Assembly: GCA_903930665.1 (NCBI GenBank)
Contig: CAIYZI010000630.1
Coordinates: 1-9,537 of the forward strand
Direction of reading: 5' to 3'
From: an uncultured beta proteobacterium
GTDB taxonomy: Bacteria > Pseudomonadota > Gammaproteobacteria > Burkholderiales > Burkholderiaceae
Length of the DNA stretch: 9,537 nucleotides
Made by a program: the position numbers and the translations under genes. Below, one piece after another: positions 1-7,090 of the stretch; positions within the stretch are counted from its first letter, which is position 1, and every line of letters starts with the position of its first letter. The notes under the pieces are model-generated. The model saw only the letters and a program-made list of their open reading frames with translations, did no database searches and was not told the origin of the DNA.

Positions 1-54
1 AAACGAATTGAGTTTCTCGGTATCTTTGGGTGGCAGTGAGATAGGACTACTCAT
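1..54 (-). CDS. Possible 5' end of an unidentified gene running off the left edge
   Basis: A minus-strand frame is open from an ATG at 54-52 to the window edge, giving 18 codons that begin MSSPISLPPKDTEKLNSF. The same frame extends back past this ATG to a stop near position 87, so other starts are possible. There is no good Shine-Dalgarno sequence in front of the ATG. The fragment is too short to assign to a family. It lies downstream of and co-directional with tRNA-His. It could equally be non-coding sequence that is open by chance. Confidence 0.3.
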   Translation of the reverse strand, partial: MSSPISLPPKDTEKLNSF

Positions 55-115
55 GTGACCATCATAAACAAGCAATTGAATCGCTTATAGATGTTTATGG
101 GAAATTTACTACTTT

Positions 116-135
116 GCCACCCCTTTGGGGTTGGC
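116..135 (-). terminator. GC-rich stem-loop downstream of tRNA-His
   Basis: An inverted repeat (GCCACCCC, loop TTT, then GGGGTTGGC) can form an eight-pair stem with one bulged T and a three-base loop. It starts about 16 bases beyond the 3' end of the tRNA-His gene, where a transcription end or processing structure would be expected. No T-run follows on the minus strand, so it is not a classical intrinsic terminator. The call rests on position and stem strength only. Confidence 0.35.
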
Positions 136-151
136 TACCATCAATAATTGA

Positions 152-228
152 TGGGGCGAACGACGGGGCTCGAACCCGCGACAACCAGAATCACAATCTG
201 GGACTCTACCAACTGAGCTACGTCCGCC
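152..228 (-). tRNA. tRNA-His (anticodon GUG)
   Basis: Read on the minus strand, this folds into a complete cloverleaf. The seven-pair acceptor stem is GCGGACG with CGTTCGC, the D arm begins TAGCTCAG, and the anticodon loop TTGTGAT carries GTG (His, at 194-192). The T arm contains GGTTCGAGCC. An extra G at position -1 pairs with discriminator C73, which is the identity element of bacterial tRNA-His. The 3' CCA is encoded in the gene. A consensus promoter lies 14 bases upstream. Confidence 0.97.
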
Positions 229-242
229 ATATTAGATCCAAG

Positions 243-272
243 ATTATAGCTTTTGTCCCAAAAACCTGTCAA
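243..272 (-). promoter_or_regulatory. Sigma70 promoter of tRNA-His
   Basis: On the minus strand a perfect -35 box TTGACA (272-267) and a perfect -10 box TATAAT (248-243) are separated by 18 bases. The -10 box ends 14 bases before the mature tRNA 5' end, which leaves a short leader for RNase P to remove. The promoter sits just after the dusA stop codon, so the tRNA is probably transcribed independently of dusA. Confidence 0.88.
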
Positions 273-282
273 AAAACCCTAA

Positions 283-1404
283 CTAGGCGCTTTCAAACTC
301 AAAGGCAGCCCAATCCCCTAGGGTTAAGCTGGCATCTAAGAAGAAATCAGCAATGGCTGCTTTGCTTTGTACTTTAGCCAAAGCATGGTGATCGGAGAGA
401 CGCTGACGCCAATAACGCGAGCCCGCACGACCATGGGCTAGACCCAAAATGTGGCGGGTAAAGGCTCCGATATAGAAAGGTTTGCCCTTTTCCCGGCATT
501 CATCAAACCATGCCTGAACTTGCTTAACCAAAGCAATCTGAATGCGGTGCCACTCCGTCTCGCTAAATAAGTATCCAGCAGCTTCACCATCGGTATTGAT
601 GAGGTCATCCCAGCCCAGTAACATTGCCGGAAAATGATAGGCCGCCCTACCAACCATAAAGCCATCAAAATCATCCCAGTGGCCAGCAATTTGATCATTG
701 CTTTCCAGGCCACCATTTAATAGAACCTTTAAGTCAGGAAACTGCTTTTGAGCATCCAGCCTTAATTTAGCTGCGACCTCATAGCGTAAAGGAGGTTTAC
801 TGCGGTTCTCTTTGGGAGATAGACCCTTAAGGACTGCATTACGCGCATGGATAGTGACCTGACTTGCTCCGGCATCGGCAACGGACAAAATAAAATTCAG
901 AGCAAATTGATAGTCCTGCTCAGAATTCGCAGCATCCATATTATCCAAGCCAAGACGGTGCTTTACAGAAACAGGGATTCCCGACGCCTGTTTCATGGCG
1001 CGTACACAATCGGCAACCAATTGCGGCTCTGACATTAAGCAAGCGCCGAATGCGCCCCGCTGCACTCGCTCTGATGGGCAGCCACAATTAAGATCGATTT
1101 CATCGTAACCCCACTGCTCAGCCAATAAGGCTGCTTTCGCTAGATCAGAGGGCTCACTGCCGCCTAATTGCAAAACAACTGGATGCTGATCCGCAGAGTA
1201 ATCCAAATGACGTGGAACATCGCCATGAATCAGAGCGCCAGTTGTGACCATCTCCGTATAAAGAACGGCCTCTTTAGTCAATGTGCGATGAAAAGATCTG
1301 CAATGGCGATCTGTCCACTCCATCATGGGTGCCACGGCAAGCCTCTTAGGGCTTATTTTCTCTATCTTATTGATTTTATTGGGATTAAATTCGTTGTTAT
1401 TCAT
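283..1404 (-). CDS. dusA: tRNA-dihydrouridine(20/20a) synthase DusA
   Basis: This is a flavin-dependent enzyme that reduces uridine to dihydrouridine in the D-loop of tRNAs (positions 20/20a) using FMN and NADPH, in the cytoplasm. The 373-residue protein shows the family hallmarks. The N-terminal signature is APMMEWTDRHCR (25-36), followed by YTEMVTTGA (about 49-57). The catalytic Cys is in GCPSERVQ (C109), and GACLM follows it. Next come VKHR (147-150), IHAR (185-188), GLSPKENR, and the FMN phosphate-binding LNGG and VGRAAY segments (about 229-256). The length matches the family, allowing for about 20 low-complexity residues (rich in Asn, Lys and Ile) before the conserved core. No clear Shine-Dalgarno sequence precedes the ATG at 1404. 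The 5' end faces a broken integrase gene, so the first codons and leader may have been supplied by an integrated element (inference). Identity of the gene is secure; the exact start is less so. Confidence 0.95.
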   Translation of the reverse strand: MNNNEFNPNKINKIEKISPKRLAVAPMMEWTDRHCRSFHRTLTKEAVLYTEMVTTGALIHGDVPRHLDYSADQHPVVLQLGGSEPSDLAKAALLAEQWGYDEIDLNCGCPSERVQRGAFGACLMSEPQLVADCVRAMKQASGIPVSVKHRLGLDNMDAANSEQDYQFALNFILSVADAGASQVTIHARNAVLKGLSPKENRSKPPLRYEVAAKLRLDAQKQFPDLKVLLNGGLESNDQIAGHWDDFDGFMVGRAAYHFPAMLLGWDDLINTDGEAAGYLFSETEWHRIQIALVKQVQAWFDECREKGKPFYIGAFTRHILGLAHGRAGSRYWRQRLSDHHALAKVQSKAAIADFFLDASLTLGDWAAFEFESA

Positions 1405-1472
1405 AGTTTTTGGTCTTAATTTGCCCTAATTCCCCAACTCATGCTCCCTTTTTTGCCCCAAATCCATTTAAA

Positions 1473-1699
1473 ATGAAAGTTATGGAAAAGCAAAGTGATT
1501 TCATTACAGAGCTAAATGGTGTCAAAGGATCGACCTTTAAAGTTCGCATTAGGCAACGTTGCCCCTTCACAGGAGAGACTTTCAAAATCTCAAAATCCTT
1601 CAAAACACGAAAGCAAGCAGATCCTTTAAGAAGATAACGCTTGCGGAGATTTTACAAGGAACCTTTAATCAAAATAAAAAAGGTGAGCTCAGTAATTAG
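1473..1699 (+). pseudogene. Remnant of a phage-type tyrosine integrase (N-terminal part, frameshifted)
   Basis: A plus-strand frame from ATG 1473 (or ATG 1482) to TAA 1635-1637 encodes about 54 residues. The pattern TFKVRIRQRCPFTGE, ISKSFKTRKQAD resembles the arm-type DNA-binding N-terminus of tyrosine recombinases. Just at that stop, another frame (1634-1699) continues with ITLAEILQ, a segment expected next in such integrases, and then stops at TAG 1697-1699. The gene therefore has a frameshift or small deletion and has lost the whole catalytic domain (no R...HxxR...Y). It lies about 70 bases from the dusA start and is divergent from it. That is the arrangement known for integrases that insert elements into the 5' end of dusA. 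Assignment rests on pattern recognition of a short stretch, so it is moderately confident. Confidence 0.55.
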
Positions 1700-1887
1700 T
1701 TATCAAGCAGGACCTCGGACAACAAATCCATCGCCATAAATCGACGAACCAAGGACACTTAAATGGAAGATATCTTTATAAGCAATAAACTTGTATCGGT
1801 ATCAGCATCCAATGCATTCATTTTGCAGCGGTAATTTGGACGGAGGGCTGACGAATTATCCAAACTACTTGCGCCTTCTTTTGCGAG
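1700..1887. other. Gene-poor stretch between integrase remnant and RiPP operon
   Basis: I see no convincing gene, RNA or terminator here. Two short overlapping frames exist. A plus-strand one (1763-1834, 23 codons) begins MEDIFISNKLV and has an AAGGA eight bases ahead of its ATG. A minus-strand one (1821-1759, 20 codons) begins MNALDADTDT. Neither has a leader/core layout typical of a RiPP precursor, and both are short enough to arise by chance. The segment is probably decayed element DNA. With the integrase remnant it makes up the 483 bases between dusA and the LanM-like gene. Confidence 0.4.
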
Positions 1888-4476
1888 CTAAATAACTCTA
1901 CTGCTAATAGCACTAGTTATTGGGGCAATTGACAGCGCTTTAAATTCATGAATTGATCTCAGATACATGCGGATCAATGCCGCAGAACCTAAAACCGCAC
2001 AAGGTGCATGCGCAGGAGAAATTCCGATAAGACCCCCTAGATAACCTTTGTAGTAATTAGCATAGCAAATTTCCATCACATCTTTCGCAGCCTCCTGGTG
2101 ACCACTCATCGATAAATACTCATATTTTCCAACGAGATCGACTAATGTAAAGTTACCAGTGTTGATTCGCCCATCAATTTCAGTGAGATGCGCGTGCATA
2201 GATGCAGTTGTAAGACCCGAGTAAAGCCAGGGAATGGGGGTTTGCGCTGTATTTATCATTACACCAAATGAATTTAATGGGGGTAAATTTTCACCATTTA
2301 AAGAAGCGTGACTCTGCAATTTCGAGATAGCCAAATTACCCTCACCAGTCAATTGTTTGTCATCTAGATAAACTAGCGCTCCACAAATGAATTCCAGAGT
2401 AATTGAATCGGGCGATGGATTTAGACTCAAAATAGTTTGCTTGACGATTTTTCTAGCTATATTTCTAAATTCGGCAATACCTGTCACTGTATAGAGCTCT
2501 GCCAAGGTGAAAGCAATTCCAGCTAAGCCCGAGTAACCTACATTTGGCAAAGGGCCCAAATACCAATTGCTACTACGATGATCATAGACGGCAGATAGAA
2601 TCCCAACAGAATCATTTGCTCCAAAAACTATCGAATCACATAAAAGCCTACCAATATCCTCAACAACCTTGAGTGTGACCGTTTTTGACTCTAGAAAACT
2701 AGAGTCGAGAAATGGTATTTGGTGGGCGATCCGCCTAGAAAAAGCGATACCTGACTGTATTTGCGACAAGCTGCTCTTTAAGTCAAAAGAGGACTCTAGA
2801 TTTAATCGCTCTTGAAACTGAGAAAAAGTGGTTGGGCCATCAATAGTGGCGATATTTTCATCAGAAAATAATACGGCGTTTGTGGAGGGTATCAATTGAA
2901 AAAATGGAATATCCCGATCTAATAGGGATTTAATTTCACACGAAGCAAGTGAAACCGCCAAATTAGAATCCAAACCGGCCTTTCGTAGTGCGCGATAGAT
3001 CTTTTGAAGATGAATACAACCTTGCACCCCATCTTTAACATTATGGGGGGCAGAGAGCTCATCTAATAACAAGTAATAATCCCAAGTGGATCTCCAGATG
3101 AATCTTTGTGGGGCAAATGCTAAGAGCTCAAGGCTTTGAGCGCCCCCTAATTTTTCCACTGCATCATTTAGTAAATATTTAGATAAACATTCATATCCAG
3201 ACTTAAATTCCGCTTCATAACTAAAGGGATTTGCTTCACGAACACCTGTACTAGCTATATATGGCGGTAACTCGTACTGAATTTTTTTGCCTGAGGAATC
3301 CAACAAGGGAGTGGATAATTTTTGACGTGGCGTAAAAACAGCTAAATTCAACGAGCCTTCACCAGCCGACTGCATGGGCATATAAATTAAGCCCGATGCT
3401 AAGGGGCCAGCCGCATAGCGGCGTAGAATTTGATGGTGAGCATCGTCAAACTCGCGCACAAATGAAGGCTGCAACAAAGTCTCTAGATCAATCGGGGCGC
3501 AGTTGAGGCTCGTAGCGATGAAATTATCAGACCAAAAATCCCTTCCCCCAAACAATTCCAATAATCTTTGGGTTTGTCCTAGGAAAAAAAACCAAGATTT
3601 AAAGTCATTTTCAGATTCACATACACTAGCTTGAACATATTCTTCCCAAGCATATTGATCCCTAAGGAGCATCTTTCGATGATGCAAAAAGATAGCTGTA
3701 TTCTCACTACTGCATTGTTTGCATGCATTCAAATAGACCGATGAACCAAGCAGATTTTTTGGCTTATAGACAACTTTTTTCTGTTGGACAGTTTCGAAGA
3801 TGATTACATTTCGACCGCTATTGTGTGGATCTCCAAGATCACATAGCAAATGGTCAATATGTTTTAGCTGATATCCGGGGAATAATATGGTCTGTATATC
3901 AGCAATATCAGCAGCATATCGATCTAGGGCCTCCTTGTAAACATGGATAAAATGAGCGACGACAACACCCAATTGATAGGCAATTGCTGGGCATGCCTCT
4001 AGATATATATCCCATGAAGCCCACGATTGAGTGAAAGCTGTTTGCCAAATTGTTCTATAAATTCTTTTAGTTAAAGCCGAAGATAAATCAGCTCGTGCAT
4101 TTGAAGTCAGAAACTCCATGTCTTTAAATAGATTTTCTATAAGACGATTACAGGCTTGATTTAATGACTCAATGCTGACACTACCTTCTACATTGGATAT
4201 AAAAAGGTTGAGAAATTTTGCCCACTCAGGGTAGGTTAATTCGTCCGCAATATAACGAACATCATCGAGGGACTTTAATATCGTAGCGTCAGTTTGATTT
4301 GTTTGACTTAGCCATCGCAACCAATCCATATCATTAGCGGCGGTAGCCTTCTTAAACCGCTCAAAACGATCTTTGGCCAGGAATGCATTATTCATGGGAG
4401 CAAAATATCGCTCATCCAGCCTCCACTTTGCTGGCGCAGCATTTGCAATTAATTTATAAAAACGATCCGAATGCAT
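1888..4476 (-). CDS. LanM-like class II lanthipeptide dehydratase with degenerate LanC-like C-terminus
   Basis: Family members phosphorylate and then eliminate Ser/Thr in a precursor peptide to give dehydroalanine/dehydrobutyrine, and a C-terminal LanC domain then forms thioether rings. In this 862-residue protein the dehydratase domain (DUF4135, about 150-600) shows LGDPHNSGR (214-222), VVYKPK (235-240) and WEEY (277-280). It also has GGRDFWSDN (310-318), DLET (330-333) and RFIWRSTWDYY (458-468). The Arg and Thr of RFIWRST match the residues linked to phosphate elimination in CylM. The usual DLHxxN loop reads DFWSDN, so Trp315 replaces the conserved His. The C-terminal part (about 605-862) keeps LanC-like helical repeats, for example YSGLAGIAFTLAELY (648-662) and GYLGGLIGIS (811-820). 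The zinc ligands (WCxG and CHG) are absent: the matching sites read WLYSG and YLGG. Cyclase activity is therefore doubtful. It is slightly short for LanM. It is last in the operon, 11 bases after the P450, with GGA ahead of its ATG. Confidence is high for family and modest for activity. Confidence 0.85.
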   Translation of the reverse strand: MHSDRFYKLIANAAPAKWRLDERYFAPMNNAFLAKDRFERFKKATAANDMDWLRWLSQTNQTDATILKSLDDVRYIADELTYPEWAKFLNLFISNVEGSVSIESLNQACNRLIENLFKDMEFLTSNARADLSSALTKRIYRTIWQTAFTQSWASWDIYLEACPAIAYQLGVVVAHFIHVYKEALDRYAADIADIQTILFPGYQLKHIDHLLCDLGDPHNSGRNVIIFETVQQKKVVYKPKNLLGSSVYLNACKQCSSENTAIFLHHRKMLLRDQYAWEEYVQASVCESENDFKSWFFFLGQTQRLLELFGGRDFWSDNFIATSLNCAPIDLETLLQPSFVREFDDAHHQILRRYAAGPLASGLIYMPMQSAGEGSLNLAVFTPRQKLSTPLLDSSGKKIQYELPPYIASTGVREANPFSYEAEFKSGYECLSKYLLNDAVEKLGGAQSLELLAFAPQRFIWRSTWDYYLLLDELSAPHNVKDGVQGCIHLQKIYRALRKAGLDSNLAVSLASCEIKSLLDRDIPFFQLIPSTNAVLFSDENIATIDGPTTFSQFQERLNLESSFDLKSSLSQIQSGIAFSRRIAHQIPFLDSSFLESKTVTLKVVEDIGRLLCDSIVFGANDSVGILSAVYDHRSSNWYLGPLPNVGYSGLAGIAFTLAELYTVTGIAEFRNIARKIVKQTILSLNPSPDSITLEFICGALVYLDDKQLTGEGNLAISKLQSHASLNGENLPPLNSFGVMINTAQTPIPWLYSGLTTASMHAHLTEIDGRINTGNFTLVDLVGKYEYLSMSGHQEAAKDVMEICYANYYKGYLGGLIGISPAHAPCAVLGSAALIRMYLRSIHEFKALSIAPITSAISSRVI

Positions 4477-4487
4477 TATCCAGAATC

Positions 4488-5684
4488 TTAGGTAAGCATG
4501 GTTTGTGCATCAATTTTGACGGGCAAACTAAGAGGACCCTGAATAATTTTATAGGGGTGAAAAGCAATGTTTTGGATGGGTGCTTGGATTAATAGCGGAT
4601 AATTTAATAGGGCCCTCAAGGATGCCTCTATTTGATGTAGGCCAATTAACCTACCAAGACAAAAATGAGCCCCCCCACCGAATATCAACTGGGCCTTATT
4701 GATACGATGAGGATTGAAATCATGCGGATCTTCAAAAATATTTGGGTCGCGACAGGCTGCACCCATATGAATCAATATCAATTCATTTTTAGGTATAGCG
4801 TGATCACCAATTTCTAGATTTTCGGCTGCACTCCTCGAAAGAAGCGTGACTGGTGGATTTAATCGGAGTGATTCATAAATAAAATTTTCCGTTTGATATG
4901 TCCCATTTTTAAGCTTGCTAAAAGCTTGATCCTGCGCAAACAAATTTAATGCGCTACTACCTATTCCAACTGTAGCTGTGCCATATCCACTAATCATTAA
5001 CAATAATATGGTTGCTTCAAAATCTAGCTCAGAAATTCGATTTTGATGAAGTGCCGTTACTAATGGATCTAACCACCTTGGAACTGGTTTGGATTTAAAT
5101 GAATCAATTAAATCAATTAAATTTAACAACTCAGTTTCATTTCTATTTATCGGATCAAACTCGATTTCAGCTACTAACGCATCGATCATCAACCTTAATT
5201 CGTCTTGCTTGGAATAAGGCAAACCGAGTATCTGGCAATTAACCAATATCGGTAAACGTCGCGCCAAAACTTCTACAATGTCAATTGAATCAGCCTTTTC
5301 TAAAGCGCCGTCAATAAGATTTTTTGCATCTTCTTCTGTTTTTCCAAAAATAGTTTGCAGCTGTTTAGGCAGAAATATTGGTGCAACTAGCTCCCTAAGA
5401 AAAAGATGTTCAACCCCATCCCTAAGGGCAAATGAGTTTTTGATAATCCTGTTTACCCTATCTATTCTGCCAAATCGCAAGGCTTCATCGGACAATTTTC
5501 TTATAAACTCACTAGAGATTTTTTTATTAGCCAATACATCGCAGGCTTCCCGATAGCCGGTAACGATATGAATACCATTACCCATTTTCCAAATGGGAGG
5601 GAGATTATTTAGCCGATCTCGACATTCAATCCATTGGTCGCTGGATATGCGTCGCATTAATTGCTTCTCGAGAAAATCTATCAT
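4488..5684 (-). CDS. Cytochrome P450
   Basis: This is a heme monooxygenase of the soluble bacterial class I type, of normal length (398 residues), with no signal peptide or membrane anchor. The heme-binding loop FGGGAHFCLG (335-344) carries the proximal Cys342. The K-helix ExxR is ESLR (271-274). The PERF-like segment is FNPHR (323-327), and GVEHLFLRELVAPIF (about 90-104) is the C-helix region. The I-helix reads SGYGTA (232-237) instead of the usual AGxET/D-T: the Thr is kept but the acidic residue is Gly, which occurs in some P450s with unusual substrates or oxygen handling. No ferredoxin or reductase is encoded nearby, so electrons must come from host partners. Its place between the SagB-like and LanM-like genes (gaps of about 11 bases) suggests it oxidises the modified peptide, for instance by hydroxylation or cross-linking (inference). 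Confidence 0.93.
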   Translation of the reverse strand: MIDFLEKQLMRRISSDQWIECRDRLNNLPPIWKMGNGIHIVTGYREACDVLANKKISSEFIRKLSDEALRFGRIDRVNRIIKNSFALRDGVEHLFLRELVAPIFLPKQLQTIFGKTEEDAKNLIDGALEKADSIDIVEVLARRLPILVNCQILGLPYSKQDELRLMIDALVAEIEFDPINRNETELLNLIDLIDSFKSKPVPRWLDPLVTALHQNRISELDFEATILLLMISGYGTATVGIGSSALNLFAQDQAFSKLKNGTYQTENFIYESLRLNPPVTLLSRSAAENLEIGDHAIPKNELILIHMGAACRDPNIFEDPHDFNPHRINKAQLIFGGGAHFCLGRLIGLHQIEASLRALLNYPLLIQAPIQNIAFHPYKIIQGPLSLPVKIDAQTMLT

Positions 5685-5695
5685 CTATCGATTTC

Positions 5696-7090
5696 TCAAT
5701 TCGCCTTTTTTAAGGGGCCACCCAACATAAATTCACCTACAGATGCTTCGTCGTTAGGATCGGTATCTGTAGCTAAATTAGCTAACACTGAATTTCCAGC
5801 GCCTAAGCCACAGGGAGCCAATCCCAAGGCAGTAGCAATCATGTAGAAGGTTTGATAGAGAACGCCAGTATGTTTAAGGGTGACTGCATAAGAAATGGAG
5901 CGGTATTTCCAACTTAATCTACCCAATCTAGAGGTAATTAAAAGTAGTACTTCCGGTATACCGGATCCCGCAGCCGAGATAGATGCTGTTTGAAGCAGTC
6001 CATCAATTAAATTAGATTTATCCGATCGCAACTCAAGAGTATGGTTCATTGGGTCATACCACCAAACTCCAGCATTAAGGCCATCAAACCCCAGAGTGGC
6101 AATGTACACCTCTAATTCATATGCCGCTCCGCCACATGGGTAGGGCCTGATGCTCGCCTCATAAAATAGACCAGTGGCTTCGTTCGGCTCTAACACTTCT
6201 TTCACCCTCAAGCTATGCCAGAGGAAATTGGATAAATCTTGTAGAGTCATACATCGATCACCATGCTCTCGGATTGACTTTCGAAGATTAATCACATCAT
6301 TCAGTGATAGAAGGGGCAATTCGTGTGCGCTTGGCAACTTTACAGTCAATCTAGAGATATCAGGAGCCTTCAAAGCAGGCAGACTGGGAACTTTACCTTT
6401 CCAAGAAAATACACCGCCTACTGGATTCAAATTATTCCCAAGTCGGCTTTGATTATGAAAATCAAGCTCGTGCGCCTCCCAAAATCCTAAACCTGGAGTT
6501 TGCTCCAATAAAGCGGACTCTTCATCGATCAACGTACCTGAAGCATATGCAAATTTTACGAAGAGTTGTTTTGTCTTATCTTCAATCAGATTGCGGTGAA
6601 CGCTAAAGAGATTGATTAAAAGAGTTGGATCATAAATATCCAAAGCATGACCAAACCGAGAGTTTTTCGCTAATATAAAATCTGCTTCCATCCTCGTAGT
6701 GGTAAACCGTGAAGGAGTCAAGACCTTGGGCATTAAAGCCTTGCTTAAGGGGTTGTGTAGCAACTTACCAATCGGACGCAGTTTTGCTAAAATTTTTCTA
6801 TTAGAGATGATTCGGTATTCAAGCCACCCTAATGCCATGGCTTGTTGAACAGTATTGATAAAAGTGGCAATGTGATGACTTGATAAATTACCTTCAGATA
6901 ATTTATCTAAGACGACTTCATAATCAATTGTGCCATCTGCCACATCATGCCATGCTGCCCAGTGCTCCTCGATCGGAAGCGGCCATTCTCGATCCTTTAG
7001 CGTGATGGTTGGGGTCCCCTGACTAGAAAAAACAGCTCCGGGAGCTAATGCAACGGAGAGAAATGAATGGTGACCTAAGGAGCTGCTCAT
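5696..7090 (-). CDS. SagB-type FMN-dependent azoline dehydrogenase (thiazole/oxazole-forming)
   Basis: SagB/McbC-family enzymes oxidise azolines made by the YcaO cyclodehydratase to aromatic thiazoles/oxazoles. The C-terminal nitroreductase-fold domain (about 200-464, numbered from the ATG at 7090) shows RKSIREHGDR (270-279), an FMN phosphate-binding type motif, and RPYPCGGAAYELEVY (315-329). It also has WKYRSISYAVTLKHTG (394-409), whose Lys-Tyr pair corresponds to catalytic residues of the azoline dehydrogenase family. GLAPCGLG (423-430) and the terminal FMLGGP (454-459) follow. Ahead of it lie about 190 residues that look like two winged-helix-like units (about 15-95 and 125-190), as in the long SagB form. 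The start is chosen at ATG 7090, which shares its A with the TGA stop of the YcaO gene (TGATG), implying translational coupling. A TTG directly before it (7093) is an alternative. Confidence 0.9.
   Translation of the reverse strand: MSSSLGHHSFLSVALAPGAVFSSQGTPTITLKDREWPLPIEEHWAAWHDVADGTIDYEVVLDKLSEGNLSSHHIATFINTVQQAMALGWLEYRIISNRKILAKLRPIGKLLHNPLSKALMPKVLTPSRFTTTRMEADFILAKNSRFGHALDIYDPTLLINLFSVHRNLIEDKTKQLFVKFAYASGTLIDEESALLEQTPGLGFWEAHELDFHNQSRLGNNLNPVGGVFSWKGKVPSLPALKAPDISRLTVKLPSAHELPLLSLNDVINLRKSIREHGDRCMTLQDLSNFLWHSLRVKEVLEPNEATGLFYEASIRPYPCGGAAYELEVYIATLGFDGLNAGVWWYDPMNHTLELRSDKSNLIDGLLQTASISAAGSGIPEVLLLITSRLGRLSWKYRSISYAVTLKHTGVLYQTFYMIATALGLAPCGLGAGNSVLANLATDTDPNDEASVGEFMLGGPLKKAN

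Noticed and set aside
114..377. Plus-strand open frame across tRNA-His and the dusA 3' end
   Set aside because: It runs antisense through a tRNA gene and dusA and shows no protein family pattern.
438..716. Second minus-strand frame inside dusA
   Set aside because: It lies wholly within the well-supported dusA frame and has no ribosome site or motif of its own.
1868..1890. CTTGCG/TGCGAG inverted repeat at the end of the LanM-like gene, considered as an operon terminator
   Set aside because: The stem needs two G-T pairs, forms best on the wrong strand and has no T-run.
4383..4592. Plus-strand frame across the P450/LanM junction, considered as a hidden small gene
   Set aside because: It is antisense to two strongly supported coding regions, and no family pattern is seen.
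5099..5126. Tandem 9-bp direct repeat (ATCAATTAA twice) in the P450 gene, considered as an iteron or slippage site
   Set aside because: It encodes the in-frame LIDLID repeat of a plausible helix and there are only two copies.
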